Positions 26,870 to 37,782 of a stretch of 64,000 nucleotides of DNA are shown here, piece by piece. The notes below the pieces were generated by a model. The model ran no database searches, had not been told where the DNA came from, and saw only the letters and a program-made list of their open reading frames with translations. Positions within the stretch are counted from its first letter, which is position 1. The number at the start of each line of letters is the position of its first letter. The position numbers and the translations under genes were made by a program. This stretch comes from Rhodanobacter sp. FDAARGOS 1247 (GTDB lineage: Bacteria; Pseudomonadota; Gammaproteobacteria; Xanthomonadales; Rhodanobacteraceae), in contig NZ_CP069535.1 of assembly GCF_016889805.1 (NCBI RefSeq), forward strand, positions 248,001 through 312,000, written 5' to 3'.

Positions 26870-27685
26870 TCAGCGATCTATGTGATGTTTGTTCAATAAG
26901 TCGGTCGCATCCGCGACCGACTCCGGATGGTTGACCATCTCGTAGTAGCGCATGCGCTTGTACAGCGCGTAGCTGGCCGCGGTCTGGGCGATCAGGAAGC
27001 CCCGCCAGCCATCCAGGAAGGCCAGCCGGAACAGGTAGTCCTTGAGGAAGGCCAGCAGGTAGACGAACGGCGCCTGCCACATCCGCACCGGCTTGCGCCG
27101 ATCCAGCCAGTCGCGGCATTTCAGCTCGGCGTAGCGCAGCACCTTCAGCTGCTTGTGCGGCAGGCTGGGGTTGTTGGCGTGGTCGAAGGCGGCGTGCAGC
27201 GTGGGCGCGACACCGTCGAAGCGCAGCGATTCGTGCACCCGCGCATCACTCCAGCGCGCACGGCCGCGATGGTATAGCCGCGCCAGTTTCTCGCCCACGT
27301 TCGGCCGGTACCAGCGCATCGGCCGGCCCATGTAGATCGTGCGGCGGCGCAGGTACGCCGCCGGGGCGTCGCCGGCCATCAGCCCGGGCAGGCGCTGCTG
27401 CAGCTCCGCCGCGAGTTCCGGGCTGAGCCATTCGTCGGCATCCAGCACCAGGATCCAGTCATGGCTGCATTGGCTGCTGGCGAAATTGCGCTGGGCACCG
27501 AAGCCGAGCCAGTCCTGCTGGATCACGCGGGCGCCATGCGCCCGGGCAATCGCCACGGTGTCGTCGTCGCTGCCCGAGTCCACCACCAGTTTTTCGGCCG
27601 CGAACGGCACGCTGTCCAGGCAGCGGGCGATGCTTCCGGCCTCGTTGTGGGTGATGACGGCGAGGGTCAGCGGGAGGGTCGGCAT
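26870..27685 (-). CDS. WaaE/KdtX-like family 2 glycosyltransferase
   Basis: A 271-residue GT-A enzyme. It begins LTLAVITHNEAGSIARCLDS and has the donor-binding VVDSGSDDDTVAIA and the DXD-type motif VLDADEW, followed by YLRRRTIYMGRPMRWYRPN, a segment typical of WaaE (LPS core beta-1,4-glucosyltransferase) and related proteins. The C-terminal FLKDYLFRLAFLDGWRGFLI motif is also characteristic of this group. It probably extends the inner core at the cytoplasmic face. It is divergent from the uxs-like gene with a 180-base interval between them. Confidence 0.87.
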   Translation of the reverse strand: MPTLPLTLAVITHNEAGSIARCLDSVPFAAEKLVVDSGSDDDTVAIARAHGARVIQQDWLGFGAQRNFASSQCSHDWILVLDADEWLSPELAAELQQRLPGLMAGDAPAAYLRRRTIYMGRPMRWYRPNVGEKLARLYHRGRARWSDARVHESLRFDGVAPTLHAAFDHANNPSLPHKQLKVLRYAELKCRDWLDRRKPVRMWQAPFVYLLAFLKDYLFRLAFLDGWRGFLIAQTAASYALYKRMRYYEMVNHPESVADATDLLNKHHIDR

Positions 27686-27865
27686 GGGCGGGATTCTAGC
27701 CCATGCCCCGATTCACCCGGGTGGAGGCGACGTGGCAGCGGGCAATTCGCCCATTCGGCCAGCCAAGTCGCAACTTCACGGCGCCATCCATGACAAAATT
27801 CACTGGCGTCGATCAACCATGCGTGCGTCGGCACGCCCCCCGCCATCGCTAATTAACGGCTTTCC

Positions 27866-28812
<947 letters not shown>

Positions 28813-28816
<4 letters not shown>

Positions 28817-29751
28817 CCAGCTTCGCGGTCGTCATCACCAGCTACAACTATCGGGATTTCGTCGGTACGGCGGTCGACAGTGCGCTGGCGCAGACCCGCG
28901 CGGCGGCGCAGGTCATCGTGGTCGATGACGGCTCCGGCGACGGTTCGGCGGAGCTCCTGCGCGAACGTTACGGCAACGATCCGCGGGTCACCCTGGTCTG
29001 TGGCGAGAATGGCGGCCAGCTGGTGGCCTTCCAGCGCGGCGTGGCACGCGCCACGGCCGACGTGATCTGCTTTCTCGATGCGGACGACCGCTGGGAAGCG
29101 GACTATCTGTCGCGCCTGGGCGAGCTGTACGACGGCCGCCGCGATGTCGATTTCGTGTTTTCCGACATGCAGCTGTTCGGCGACGAAAATCGCTGGATGG
29201 GCTATTCGGAGCACTCGCGTGACCTGGGCTATACCGCCATCAGCACCTACATGCTGATGCACTGGTACGGTGCGCCGACTTCGGCGCTGTCGATGCGCGC
29301 GCTGTGGGCGCGGCGCACGCTGGAACTGCCGGAGGAATTGAGCCATACGTGGCGGCTGTCCGCCGACAACTGCCTGGTGTTCGGCGCCAGCGTGCTGGGC
29401 GCGCGCAAGTATTACCTGCGCACCGGCGCCGTGCATTACCGCATCCACGGCAACAATGGCTGGTGGGGAAAACAGACGGCGACCAGCCTCTATCTCAACC
29501 GCTTCCGCTCGCGTTGCCTGATCGAGATCTATGCCAGGAACATCGGCCTGGACACGCGTTCCGTCGACAACGCCAAACACGAGTTCCGCACCAAGCCCGA
29601 GCCATCCTGGCGTGAGGCCAGACGCTACGCCAGGCTGGTGCGCATGCGTCGCGGCAGCTGGCTGGGCAATCTGAATCGCGCGCTGGCCATCCTCGGCCCG
29701 GTCTGGTGGCGCGGCATCCGCGGCGATCATCGCCTGACCGACGACGAATGA
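28813..29751 (+). CDS. Family 2 glycosyltransferase
   Basis: A 312-residue GT2 enzyme that starts inside the stop of the UXS gene (ATGA overlap). It opens [20 protein letters not shown], with [10 protein letters not shown] for nucleotide binding and [10 protein letters not shown] as the DXD motif. The C-terminal third (about residues 215-312) is basic and may contact membrane or acceptor. The middle gene of a three-gene coupled operon; probably adds xylose or another sugar to an LPS or capsule precursor in the cytoplasm. The sugar is not determined by sequence. Confidence 0.85.
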
Positions 29752-30587
29752 GCGAAGCTGCCGTGCGCATCAGTGTCGCCGTGATCACCTACAACTGGCC
29801 GAGCGCGCTGGCGCTGGTGCTGCAGGCGCTGGCGGCGCAGAGCGAGCTGCCGTACGAAGTGATCGTCACCGACGACGGCTCGCAACCGGCCACCCGCGAG
29901 TTGCTCGAAAACGTCGCGCCCGGCTATCCGGTGCGGCTGGTCCACCTGTGGCAGCCCGACGACGGTGCGCGCATGAGCCGCGCGCGCAACCGGGCGATCG
30001 CCGCCGCCCGGGGCGACTACGTGATCCTGCTCGATGGCGACATGGTGGCCGAGCGGCACTTCGTCGCCGACCACCACGCGTTCGCCCGCCGCGGCTGCTT
30101 CGTGCAGGGGTCGCGGGTGCTGACCGATGCCGGGCTGACCCGGCGGATGCTGGAAGAGTCCGCGCCGACGCCAGGGTTCCTCAGCCGGGGCATCGAGCGC
30201 CGGCGACACACGCTGCGGCTGCCGGCGCTGGCGCAGTGGTATGCCCGGCCGGGCACCAAGCAGCGCGGCATCAAGAGTTGCAACATGGCGTTCTGGCGCG
30301 ACGACCTGCTGCGCCTGAACGGCTTCAACGAGGCGATGACCGGCTGGGGGCGCGAAGACACCGAACTGGCGATACGCGCCTTCCACGCCGGGCTGCTGCG
30401 GCGCGAGCTGCGCTTCAGCGCGCTGGCGACCCACCTCTACCATCCCACCCGCAAGCATGTGGTGGGCAATCCGAACGACCTCATCGTCGACGACACCCGG
30501 GCACGCGGGCTGGTTCGCTGCGAGCAGGGTGTGGATGGCCATCTGGCCGAATTCGCCCAGCCACCGGCGGATCTGCGCCCCGGCTGA
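29748..30587 (+). CDS. Family 2 glycosyltransferase with GT7-like C-terminal motif
   Basis: A 279-residue enzyme, again starting by ATGA overlap with the gene before it. N-terminal ISVAVITYNWPSALALVL and VTDDGSQPATRE are GT2 signatures, and YVILLDGDMV is the DXD motif. CNMAFWRDDLLRLNGFNEAM with GWGREDTELAIRAF matches the C-terminal galactosyltransferase (GT7-type) motif found in chondroitin-polymerase-like and LPS glycosyltransferases. It is the last gene of the UXS operon and converges on the next glycosyltransferase gene. Confidence 0.87.
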   Translation: MSEAAVRISVAVITYNWPSALALVLQALAAQSELPYEVIVTDDGSQPATRELLENVAPGYPVRLVHLWQPDDGARMSRARNRAIAAARGDYVILLDGDMVAERHFVADHHAFARRGCFVQGSRVLTDAGLTRRMLEESAPTPGFLSRGIERRRHTLRLPALAQWYARPGTKQRGIKSCNMAFWRDDLLRLNGFNEAMTGWGREDTELAIRAFHAGLLRRELRFSALATHLYHPTRKHVVGNPNDLIVDDTRARGLVRCEQGVDGHLAEFAQPPADLRPG

Positions 30588-30612
30588 CGGCACGCCGGGA
30601 CCAAGACGGCCT

Positions 30613-31614
30613 TCAGGCCAGCTGGGCCAGCGCGGCTTCCACCCGCTGCGCGAATGTCGCCTCGTTCGTCTCGAACCATTCCCGCGCCTGCCGGCCCAGG
30701 CTGGCCAGTTCGGAGAACGGCATGCTGGTGAGGCGTTCGATCGCCTCTTCCAGCGCCGATTCGTCGAATTGATGGATGGATGCGAGGTTGAACGAGCCTT
30801 TCCCGATGGCTTTCACCAGCACGCCGCGGTCCGCTTGCACCAGCTCGTTCATCGGGGCGGCATCGGAGGTGATCACCACGGCGCCGCAGCTCATCGCCTC
30901 GGCGATGTAATGGCCCCAGCCTTCGGTTTCCGACAGGCACAGGTGGAACAGGTGGGCATTCTGCAGCTGGCGTATCTCGCCCACGTCGCGCACGTGGCCC
31001 AGCCGGTGCTCGATGTTGGCTGGCGTCGGCCCGGCCGCCTGCACGGCTGTTCGCGGTGACTGCAGCACCAGCAGCTTCGGCCATTCCGGATGGCGCCGCC
31101 ACAAGGCCAGCAGGCGCTCCGTGCCCTTCATCCGGCTGGTGCCGGCCAGGTGCAGGAAGCTGGCCTTGCGCGGAACGGCGGCATCAAGGCAGTCGGTGCT
31201 GTCGAAGCCGATGTGCAGCGCGCGGCAACCGAGTGACTTGAACAGGTCGACGCCGTAGCGCGTCTTGCACAGGATCGCGTCGTAGCGCGGCAGGTATTGC
31301 TGGCTGCGGGGTGACAGCCATTCCGGATTGGGCACCAGCAGATTCAGCCGGGCCAGCGCGCACCAGTCCGGCCGGACGTGCTCCAGGGCGATGTTGATGT
31401 CGTACGGCGTCCGGTGCCAGTCGGCGTGGCGCAGGCGTTGCCACCACATCCGCGCACGCAGCATGAAGGCCTGCTGGCGACCGTCGTGCCGGCGCGGACC
31501 GAGCCGGGTCACCTGAACCTCGTGGCCCAGTCCGGTCAGCGTGCGGCACAACAGTCGGATATCGTGGGTGAGTCCGCGCTGGTTGTCCCAGGCAAGCAGG
31601 TTGATTCGGGCCAT
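30613..31614 (-). CDS. Family 4-like (GT-B) glycosyltransferase
   Basis: A 333-residue GT-B enzyme, start set at ATG 31614 (MARINLLAWDNQRGLTHDIR). The C-terminal donor domain has FLHLAGTSRMKGTERLLALW, then HLCLSETEGWGHYIAEAMSC with GAVVITSDAAPMNELV, the EX7E-like motif of GT1/GT4 retaining enzymes. The N-terminal acceptor domain includes VPNPEWLSPRSQQYLPRYDA. It lies 11 bases after the O-antigen ligase gene on the same strand and probably works on LPS core or O-antigen. Confidence 0.83.
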   Translation of the reverse strand: MARINLLAWDNQRGLTHDIRLLCRTLTGLGHEVQVTRLGPRRHDGRQQAFMLRARMWWQRLRHADWHRTPYDINIALEHVRPDWCALARLNLLVPNPEWLSPRSQQYLPRYDAILCKTRYGVDLFKSLGCRALHIGFDSTDCLDAAVPRKASFLHLAGTSRMKGTERLLALWRRHPEWPKLLVLQSPRTAVQAAGPTPANIEHRLGHVRDVGEIRQLQNAHLFHLCLSETEGWGHYIAEAMSCGAVVITSDAAPMNELVQADRGVLVKAIGKGSFNLASIHQFDESALEEAIERLTSMPFSELASLGRQAREWFETNEATFAQRVEAALAQLA

Positions 31615-31625
31615 GTGGATCGACT

Positions 31626-32876
31626 TCAGGGAAGGGCGGGATGGCGCAGCTGTCGACCGATGCCGACCGTCAGCCCCAGCACGAGGAACAGGAAAAGTGA
31701 TTGCGGCATCGCCCGATAAAACACATTGTCGGTGAACGCACAGAGACTGTAGAGGCCGATCACCATCAAGCCGGCGACCGCTGCACAGGCCACCGGCTCC
31801 TGCGGATGGTTCAGATGGCGGGCGAAGAAGACCGCCGGCACGATCAGCAACAGCAACAGCACCAGCAGCGCCGGCACACCCCCGGCGACCATCGATTCGA
31901 GATATTCGCTGTGCGGGTGCACGTACCCGGCGATCGTGGCGCTGGCCTTGCCGGCAGCCACCTGCGCGCGCGCATACACGCCGAACTGGTCCAGCCCGAT
32001 ACCGGCCAGCGGATGCTCGGTGAATGCCTGCCATGCGGTGCGCCACATCTCCAGGCGCTCGCCGATGGCGCCGGTGCTGCCGGCGGCGCTGTCGCCGTAC
32101 TCGCTGATCTGGGCGGGCACATCAGCCAGCCGGTCGATCATTTCCCGGTGCAGGGTGGCGGTCACCGCCAGCATGCCGACCAGGGTGGCGGCCAGCGGAA
32201 TGAGCACGCGCTTCCATTGCCTCGTGCGGATCGCATGCCACGACATCAGGCCGAGGAACACCGGCGCGAACGACAGCAGCGGCCCACGGCTCTGGGTAAG
32301 CACCGCGCCATAAAGACCCACCACCACCGCCGCGCCGTGCAGCCAGCGGTCAGCGCGACGCGTGTCCGGCCGTATTGCCTGCAGCATCGACAACAGCGCC
32401 ATGACCAGCAGGTACATCGCGAACTCGACCGACGCCCAGTCGCCACCGTTCAGGCCGTAGGGACGGTCGGCACCCATGCCGTAACGTTGAACCATGCTGG
32501 CCGCGCCCAGCAGCAGCGTGGTCAGGCTGAAGCCGATCGCGATCACGCGCTGTTGCAACGGCAGGGTGAAGACGGCGGCAACCACCAGGAACAACAGCGT
32601 CTGCGCCGGCAGGTCGAGGGTCTTGCCGTCGAGCCCGTGACCCAGGAAGTTGCCGATGTCGTAAAGCAGGCGCAGCAGGCACACGGCGACCACCGGCCAT
32701 ACCCGCAGGAAGGTCTTCCGGGTTTCCGCGCGGGAAGCCAGCAGGATCAAACCGGCGACAAACAGCAGCCCCATTGGCACGGCTTTCAGGCGTCCGGATA
32801 CTGCAAAACACAGTGGCAAGACTGCGAGCAGCAACGACGCCGTCCGGATCTTCCATGAAGCTTGTTCTTCGTGCAC
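31626..32876 (-). CDS. O-antigen ligase/polymerase (WaaL/Wzy_C) family protein
   Basis: A 416-residue polytopic membrane protein with roughly ten or more helices. The large periplasmic loop (about residues 240-320) contains RLEMWRTAWQAFTEHPLAGI with GLDQFGVY and GYVHPHSEYLESMVAGGV, the HxH/S-E motif region of the Wzy_C domain. Such proteins join O-antigen to lipid A-core or polymerise repeat units; WaaL and Wzy cannot be separated by sequence alone. No wzx or wzm/wzt transporter gene appears in the window, so any O-antigen assembly genes must lie elsewhere. Confidence 0.85.
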   Translation of the reverse strand: MHEEQASWKIRTASLLLAVLPLCFAVSGRLKAVPMGLLFVAGLILLASRAETRKTFLRVWPVVAVCLLRLLYDIGNFLGHGLDGKTLDLPAQTLLFLVVAAVFTLPLQQRVIAIGFSLTTLLLGAASMVQRYGMGADRPYGLNGGDWASVEFAMYLLVMALLSMLQAIRPDTRRADRWLHGAAVVVGLYGAVLTQSRGPLLSFAPVFLGLMSWHAIRTRQWKRVLIPLAATLVGMLAVTATLHREMIDRLADVPAQISEYGDSAAGSTGAIGERLEMWRTAWQAFTEHPLAGIGLDQFGVYARAQVAAGKASATIAGYVHPHSEYLESMVAGGVPALLVLLLLLIVPAVFFARHLNHPQEPVACAAVAGLMVIGLYSLCAFTDNVFYRAMPQSLFLFLVLGLTVGIGRQLRHPALP

Positions 32877-33033
32877 GGGCCAACCTTTCGAACCTGGAAC
32901 TCCCCCCGTTCGTCCATGCTAACCGGTGCTTGTCGCCGGCAAGCCGTCTGGACGCGCTGGTGTAACGCTCGGGTTCATTCGCAGTATGCATGGTAGAGGA
33001 CGGATTGCGTCCCGGGTCGCGTTCGCGGCGTGA

Positions 33034-34755
33034 TCACAGCCATTCATCGGCTTCCGGCTCGGCGATGCCTGTCGGCGCGCAGCCGGGTTTCACCGCGTCA
33101 GCCTGGAACATCCACCATTCGCGGCGGTTGGCGTGACCGACATGGATGGCGCGCTGGCGATCCACGCAGTCGCCCATCGCCTGGTCGAGGCTGAAAATCC
33201 AGCGCCGCGACGCATCCTGCTGCAGCCAGGCCACGGCATCGGCGTACTGCTGCGGCCAGGGCTTCAGGAAGCCGAACTCGGCCACCGGGCCCTGGGCCAT
33301 CAGCAGGTTCTGTTCCTTCCAGGCGAGCAGGCCGATCTCGGCCTGCGGACCGGCGATGGAGCGTGCCTGCAGCATCACGTCGCGGGCAGAGCGATCGCCG
33401 TTGAGCATCGGATAACCCCACAGGCCGTAGATCCCCCACAGGACGCCGGCAAACAGCAGCCAGCCCAGCGGCGCGTGGCGTACCCGGGTGAACGCCACGA
33501 TGACCAGGCCGGCCAAGCCGATCGTCAGCAGCAGCCACCAGATCCGTGGGTCGAGGCTTTGCTCGATCTTCACCGCCCAGGCCGGATGGTGATGGATCGC
33601 CAGCGCGGCCGCCGCCGCGAGCACCGCGGCCAACATCAGGTTCAGTGCGAACACCGCGATGCGCACGCCGCGTCGCCGCAGCAGGCCGGGCAACAGTGGT
33701 GCCAGTGCCAGCGCCATCATCGGCAGGGCCGGCAGGATATAGACGTCGCGCTTGCCCGGGCTGAACGAGAAGAACAGCACGATCAGGACGATCCAGCCCA
33801 GCGGCAACAGCAAGCGTGCATCGCGACGCTTCAGTCGCCGCCACCAGGCCGGCAGCGCCCATGGCAGCAGCAGCGACAGGGGCAGCCAGTCGAGCGCGAT
33901 GATGCCCAGGAAATAGAACGGCGAATGGATGTGTCCGGTGGGCGTGGCGTAACGATGCACGGTCTGCCCGAACAGGATGTTCCGCACGTACTCGGCGTGT
34001 TGCGGATCGCCATCCGCACGGGCCACCAGCAGCATCGGCAGCAGCCACCCCAGGATCGGCACGAAGAACAGCGCCAGTCCGCCAACCCAGCGCCAGCCGC
34101 CCGCGGGCAGCGCCAGTGAGCGCCAGTGGCCGCGCCGGGCGATCAGGTAGGGAACCAGCATCAGCAAGGCCAGTACGCCGACGCCCTTGGTCGCCACGCC
34201 CACGCCGGCGAAGAAGCAGCCCGCGGCGAACCAGCGCCAGGACGGCCCCAGCAACAGGTGGCGCAGCAGGCCGTAGTTGGCCAGCGTCATCCAGCCCAGC
34301 AGCAACGGGTCGATCTGCGCGTTGCGCATCTGGTAGGTGAAGTGGATGGTGACCAGCAGCGTGGCCGTGGCCAGCAGGGCGCTGCGATGGTTCCACAGTC
34401 GTCGGGCCAGGTCGTAGACCAGCGCCAGTGCACCCAGCGCCGCCACCAGCGACGGCAGCAGGAAGGCCACGCGCCAGCTGCGGGTGAGAAAGTAGGCGAG
34501 TGCCTGCAGCCACATGAACACCGGCGGCTTGTCCGGATACAGCTCGTGGCCCCGGTGCGGGAACAGCCACTGTCCATGCTCGACCATCCAGCGGGCGACC
34601 AGGGCGAAACGCGGCTCGTCGGACGGCCACGGATCACGCAGGCCCAGCCCGAGGCCGAGCAGCAGCAGGGCGAATACGCCGAACAGCAGGATTTCGATGC
34701 GCGCATCGCGCAGCCACAGCGGGCGCGCGCGCGACAAGGGCACGGGGGACTTCAT
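33034..34755 (-). CDS. ArnT/PMT-like family 39 glycosyltransferase
   Basis: A 573-residue polytopic membrane protein. Its first periplasmic loop reads LRDPWPSDEPRFALVARWMV, with the conserved acidic residues, followed by HRGHELYPDKPPVFMWLQAL, the YPDKPP catalytic loop of ArnT/GT39 enzymes. About a dozen helices and a soluble tail follow. It is a paralogue in style of the gene at 23889-25631. Substrate is probably a polyprenyl-phosphate sugar, moved to lipid A or glycoprotein in the periplasm. It stands about 80 bases downstream of rsmB on the same strand. Confidence 0.83.
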   Translation of the reverse strand: MKSPVPLSRARPLWLRDARIEILLFGVFALLLLGLGLGLRDPWPSDEPRFALVARWMVEHGQWLFPHRGHELYPDKPPVFMWLQALAYFLTRSWRVAFLLPSLVAALGALALVYDLARRLWNHRSALLATATLLVTIHFTYQMRNAQIDPLLLGWMTLANYGLLRHLLLGPSWRWFAAGCFFAGVGVATKGVGVLALLMLVPYLIARRGHWRSLALPAGGWRWVGGLALFFVPILGWLLPMLLVARADGDPQHAEYVRNILFGQTVHRYATPTGHIHSPFYFLGIIALDWLPLSLLLPWALPAWWRRLKRRDARLLLPLGWIVLIVLFFSFSPGKRDVYILPALPMMALALAPLLPGLLRRRGVRIAVFALNLMLAAVLAAAAALAIHHHPAWAVKIEQSLDPRIWWLLLTIGLAGLVIVAFTRVRHAPLGWLLFAGVLWGIYGLWGYPMLNGDRSARDVMLQARSIAGPQAEIGLLAWKEQNLLMAQGPVAEFGFLKPWPQQYADAVAWLQQDASRRWIFSLDQAMGDCVDRQRAIHVGHANRREWWMFQADAVKPGCAPTGIAEPEADEWL

Positions 34756-34832
34756 GACGTCGGGGATCCGTCAGCAGTGCGAGGGCGCGGCAAGCATAGC
34801 GCGCCGATATCGGGGCGGCGTGAACCGCGACC

Positions 34833-36134
34833 TCAGGGCTGTTTCTGCAGCACCGCGTAATACATGCCGTCGAGGTCGCCGTCGCCGGGCAGGATCTGCC
34901 AGCCGGTCGCCGCTGGCTGTCCGGCGGGCAGGCTGAAGGGCACGACCCTGGCGTCAGCCTGGGCCGCCAGCAACTCGCCCACGATCGCCTCGTTCTCGGC
35001 GCGCAACACCGAGCAGGTGATGTAGACCAGCCGCCCGCCCGGCGCCAGCAGTGGCCACAGCGCGGACAGGATGCGGCGTTGCTGCGCGTGCATCGCGGCG
35101 ATGTCGCTTTCGCGCCGGTGCAGGCGCACGTCGGGGCGACGACGCAGCACGCCGGTGGCCGAACAGGGCGCGTCGATCAGGATGCGGTCGAACGGCTGGC
35201 CTTTCCACCAGCCCCTGGGTGCACCCGCGTCGCCGATCACCACCTTCGCATTGAGGCGCAGCCGCATCAGGTTCTGGCGGATGCGCTCGGCCCGCGGGGC
35301 GTCGAATTCCAGCGCGGTCAGGTCGATGTCGGCGCGTTCGAGCAGATGGCAGGCCTTGCCGCCGGGCGCGGCGCAGGCATCGAGCACGCGCAGGCCGTCG
35401 CGCAGGTCGGCGAGGTCGGCGGCGACTTGGGCGGCACCGTCCTGCACGGCGAAATGGCCGTCCTCGAAGCCGGGCATGCGGGTGACGTCGCCGCTGTGCG
35501 GCAGCACCAGTGCGTCGGCCAGCCAGGGATGCGCTGCCGCTTCGTAGCCGGCCGCGCGCAACTGTTCGATCAGGGCGTCGCGTTCGCTGCCCTGGCGGTT
35601 GACCCGCAGCATCAACGGCGGTTCGCCGTTGTCCGCGGCCATCACGGCTTCGGCCTGTGCGGGCCAGTCGCGCTGCAATGCGTCGGCCAGCCATTGCGGA
35701 TGGGCGTGGCGGGTCTGCGCCTTCGCATCAAGCCTCGCCAGCAGGCTGCTGCGTTCGCGCTGCCAGCGGCGCAGCACGGCGTTGACCAGGCCGGCCAGTT
35801 GCGGCCGCTTCAGCGCCCGCACGGCTTCGACCGTGGCGGCCACCGCGGCGTAGTCCTGCAGTTCCAGGATTTCCAGCTGGACCAGGCCGAGCACCAGCAG
35901 CGCATGCACGGCCGGATCCTTGTGCCGCAGCGATTTTTCCAGCAGGCCGTCGACGGCGGCGTCGAAACGCAGCCACCAGCGCGCGCCTTCGCTGAGCAGG
36001 GCCATCAGCAGGGCGCGATCGCGCGGATCGGCGAGCTTCGGCGCGTCGCGTTGCATGACCTCGCGCAGCGAGGCGCCACGCAGGGCGATTTCAGCCAGTC
36101 CCCTGGCGGCCAGTGCGCGGGTGTCGACCTTCAT
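34833..36134 (-). CDS. rsmB: 16S rRNA (cytosine-967-C5)-methyltransferase RsmB
   Basis: A 433-residue enzyme, normal for RsmB. The N-terminal NusB-like RNA-binding domain starts [20 protein letters not shown]. The Rossmann SAM domain has [17 protein letters not shown], and the two catalytic cysteines are in [20 protein letters not shown] and [18 protein letters not shown], the motif IV and VI pair of m5C methyltransferases. Its ATG overlaps the fmt stop (ATGA), completing the conserved def-fmt-rsmB operon. It methylates 16S rRNA before 30S assembly. Confidence 0.97.
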   Translation of the reverse strand: MKVDTRALAARGLAEIALRGASLREVMQRDAPKLADPRDRALLMALLSEGARWWLRFDAAVDGLLEKSLRHKDPAVHALLVLGLVQLEILELQDYAAVAATVEAVRALKRPQLAGLVNAVLRRWQRERSSLLARLDAKAQTRHAHPQWLADALQRDWPAQAEAVMAADNGEPPLMLRVNRQGSERDALIEQLRAAGYEAAAHPWLADALVLPHSGDVTRMPGFEDGHFAVQDGAAQVAADLADLRDGLRVLDACAAPGGKACHLLERADIDLTALEFDAPRAERIRQNLMRLRLNAKVVIGDAGAPRGWWKGQPFDRILIDAPCSATGVLRRRPDVRLHRRESDIAAMHAQQRRILSALWPLLAPGGRLVYITCSVLRAENEAIVGELLAAQADARVVPFSLPAGQPAATGWQILPGDGDLDGMYYAVLQKQP

Positions 36135-37087
36135 GACGGGCGCCGCAGTTCGGGCCGGGCATTCAGATAATCGACCGCCCCGATGCGCTTGCCGCCGGCG
36201 CGTTGCACGGCGGTGATGCGCAACACGCCGGTGCCGCAGGCCAGGTCGATGCCGTGCCGCCCCGCGCCCAGCACCTCGCCGGGTAGCGCCTGATGATCCT
36301 GGGCGATCGCCTGCGCTGCCCACACCCGCAGGGTCTCGCCGGCGATCTCGCCTTCCGCCACCGGCCATGGATCGAACGCGCGCACCTGTTGCTCCAGGGC
36401 GATCGCGGGCCGGCTGAAGTCGAGCTTCGCCTCGGCCTTGTCCAGCTTGTGTGCGTAGGTCACGCCCGCTTCGGCTTGCGGCGTGGCCAGCAGGGTTTCG
36501 CCAGCCAGGGTGCGGCGCAGGCCTTCGGCCAGTGCGTCGGCGCCGAGCCGCGAAAGGCGGTCATGCAGCGAGCCGCCGGTGTCGTCGCGACCGATCGGCG
36601 TGCGTCGCTGCAACATCACCGGTCCGGTGTCCAGGCCAGCTTCCATCTGCATCAGGTCGACGCCGCTCTCGGCATCGCCGGCCAGGATCGCGCGCTGGAT
36701 CGGCGCCGCGCCGCGCCAGCGCGGCAACAGGCTGGCATGCACGTTCCAGCAGCCGAGCCGCGGGATGGCCAGCACCTTGCGCGGCAGGATCAGGCCGTAG
36801 GCGACCACCACCAGCAGGTCGGGCCGCCAGGCCGCCAGCGCCTGCTGCACCTCGGCGGACTTCAGCGACTCGGGTTGTTCGACCGTGATGCCGGCGGCCA
36901 GTGCGGCCTGCTTGACCGGGCTGGGGGTCAGCTTGCGACCCCGTCCGGCGGGACGGTCGGGTTGCGTATAGACGGCCACCACCTCGGCGCCGCTGTCGCG
37001 ACAGGCTTCAAGGCAGGGCACGGAAAAGTCGGGCGTACCCGCGAAAACGATGCGCAGACCCCGGCGGTCAGGCTCGGCGGCGCTCAA
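36131..37087 (-). CDS. fmt: Methionyl-tRNA formyltransferase
   Basis: A 318-residue enzyme that formylates initiator Met-tRNA with 10-formyl-tetrahydrofolate. The start is taken as TTG at 37087, overlapping the def stop (TTGA), because it gives the normal length and no ATG or GTG lies nearby. Domain signals are [39 protein letters not shown] and the catalytic region [20 protein letters not shown], with the DTGPVML segment. The C-terminal OB-fold domain runs from about residue 210. It overlaps both neighbours, giving tight coupling of def-fmt-rsmB. Confidence 0.95.
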   Translation of the reverse strand: MSAAEPDRRGLRIVFAGTPDFSVPCLEACRDSGAEVVAVYTQPDRPAGRGRKLTPSPVKQAALAAGITVEQPESLKSAEVQQALAAWRPDLLVVVAYGLILPRKVLAIPRLGCWNVHASLLPRWRGAAPIQRAILAGDAESGVDLMQMEAGLDTGPVMLQRRTPIGRDDTGGSLHDRLSRLGADALAEGLRRTLAGETLLATPQAEAGVTYAHKLDKAEAKLDFSRPAIALEQQVRAFDPWPVAEGEIAGETLRVWAAQAIAQDHQALPGEVLGAGRHGIDLACGTGVLRITAVQRAGGKRIGAVDYLNARPELRRPS

Positions 37088-37593
37088 GCACCGACCGCCT
37101 GCTTGCGGTGCTTCTCCAGCCGCTTCAGCAGCAGGCTGCGTTTCAGCGGTGACAGGTAGTCGACGAACACCTTGCCTTCCAGGTGATCCAGCTCGTGCTG
37201 GATGCACACGGCCAGCGGGCCTTCGGCCTCGATGACGATGTCCTTGCCGTCCACGTCCTGGGCCTGCACCTTGACCGCCAGTGCGCGGGTCACGTCGGCG
37301 TACAGGCCGGGGAAGGACAGGCAACCTTCCTGATAGACCTGCGAGCCGTCCTTCTCGAGGATGCGGGCGTTGATCAGTACCAGCGGCTGGTTGCGCTCGT
37401 CGCTCATGTCGGCCACCAGCACGCGCTGGTGCACGTTGACCTGGGTGGCAGCGAGGCCGACGCCGTTGGCGGCGTACATGGTTTCCAGCATGTCGGCGAC
37501 GAACTGCCTCAGCTTCGCGTCGAACACGGTCACCGGCTCGGCGCGGGTGCGCAGGCGCGGGTCGGGGAATTCAAGAATGGACAATACGGACAT
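37084..37593 (-). CDS. def: Peptide deformylase
   Basis: A 169-residue metalloenzyme with GAGG eight bases before the ATG. All three motifs are present: GVGLAATQ (44-51), EGCLSFPG (89-96, metal-ligand Cys91) and HELDH (133-137, two ligand histidines). The C-terminal lysine/arginine-rich tail is normal. It removes the formyl group from new peptides, reversing the modification made by the next gene's product. It is the first gene of the def-fmt-rsmB operon and diverges from the LysM protein gene, as is common in this order. Confidence 0.98.
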   Translation of the reverse strand: MSVLSILEFPDPRLRTRAEPVTVFDAKLRQFVADMLETMYAANGVGLAATQVNVHQRVLVADMSDERNQPLVLINARILEKDGSQVYQEGCLSFPGLYADVTRALAVKVQAQDVDGKDIVIEAEGPLAVCIQHELDHLEGKVFVDYLSPLKRSLLLKRLEKHRKQAVGA

Positions 37594-37720
37594 GATTTTT
37601 ACCTCGGCGCCGAAAATGCGGGCGATTTGGTAAAAAGCCACCCTCGGAGCCATCTAGAATGTGTCTCATTGTACGTCGGCAAGCATCCGAGTGCAGACGA
37701 TTTTTGCCAACTCGCACCTG

Positions 37721-37748
37721 TTGCGCGGGTTAACCATTCGGTTACACT
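37721..37748 (+). promoter_or_regulatory. Possible promoter of the LysM protein gene
   Basis: TTGCGC (37721-37726) and TACACT (37743-37748) are separated by 16 bases, about 34 bases upstream of the ATG, in the AT-richer interval between the divergent def and LysM genes. Confidence 0.4.
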
Positions 37749-37782
37749 CGACCGAGCATCTGGGGAAGGGGGATTCCCACCA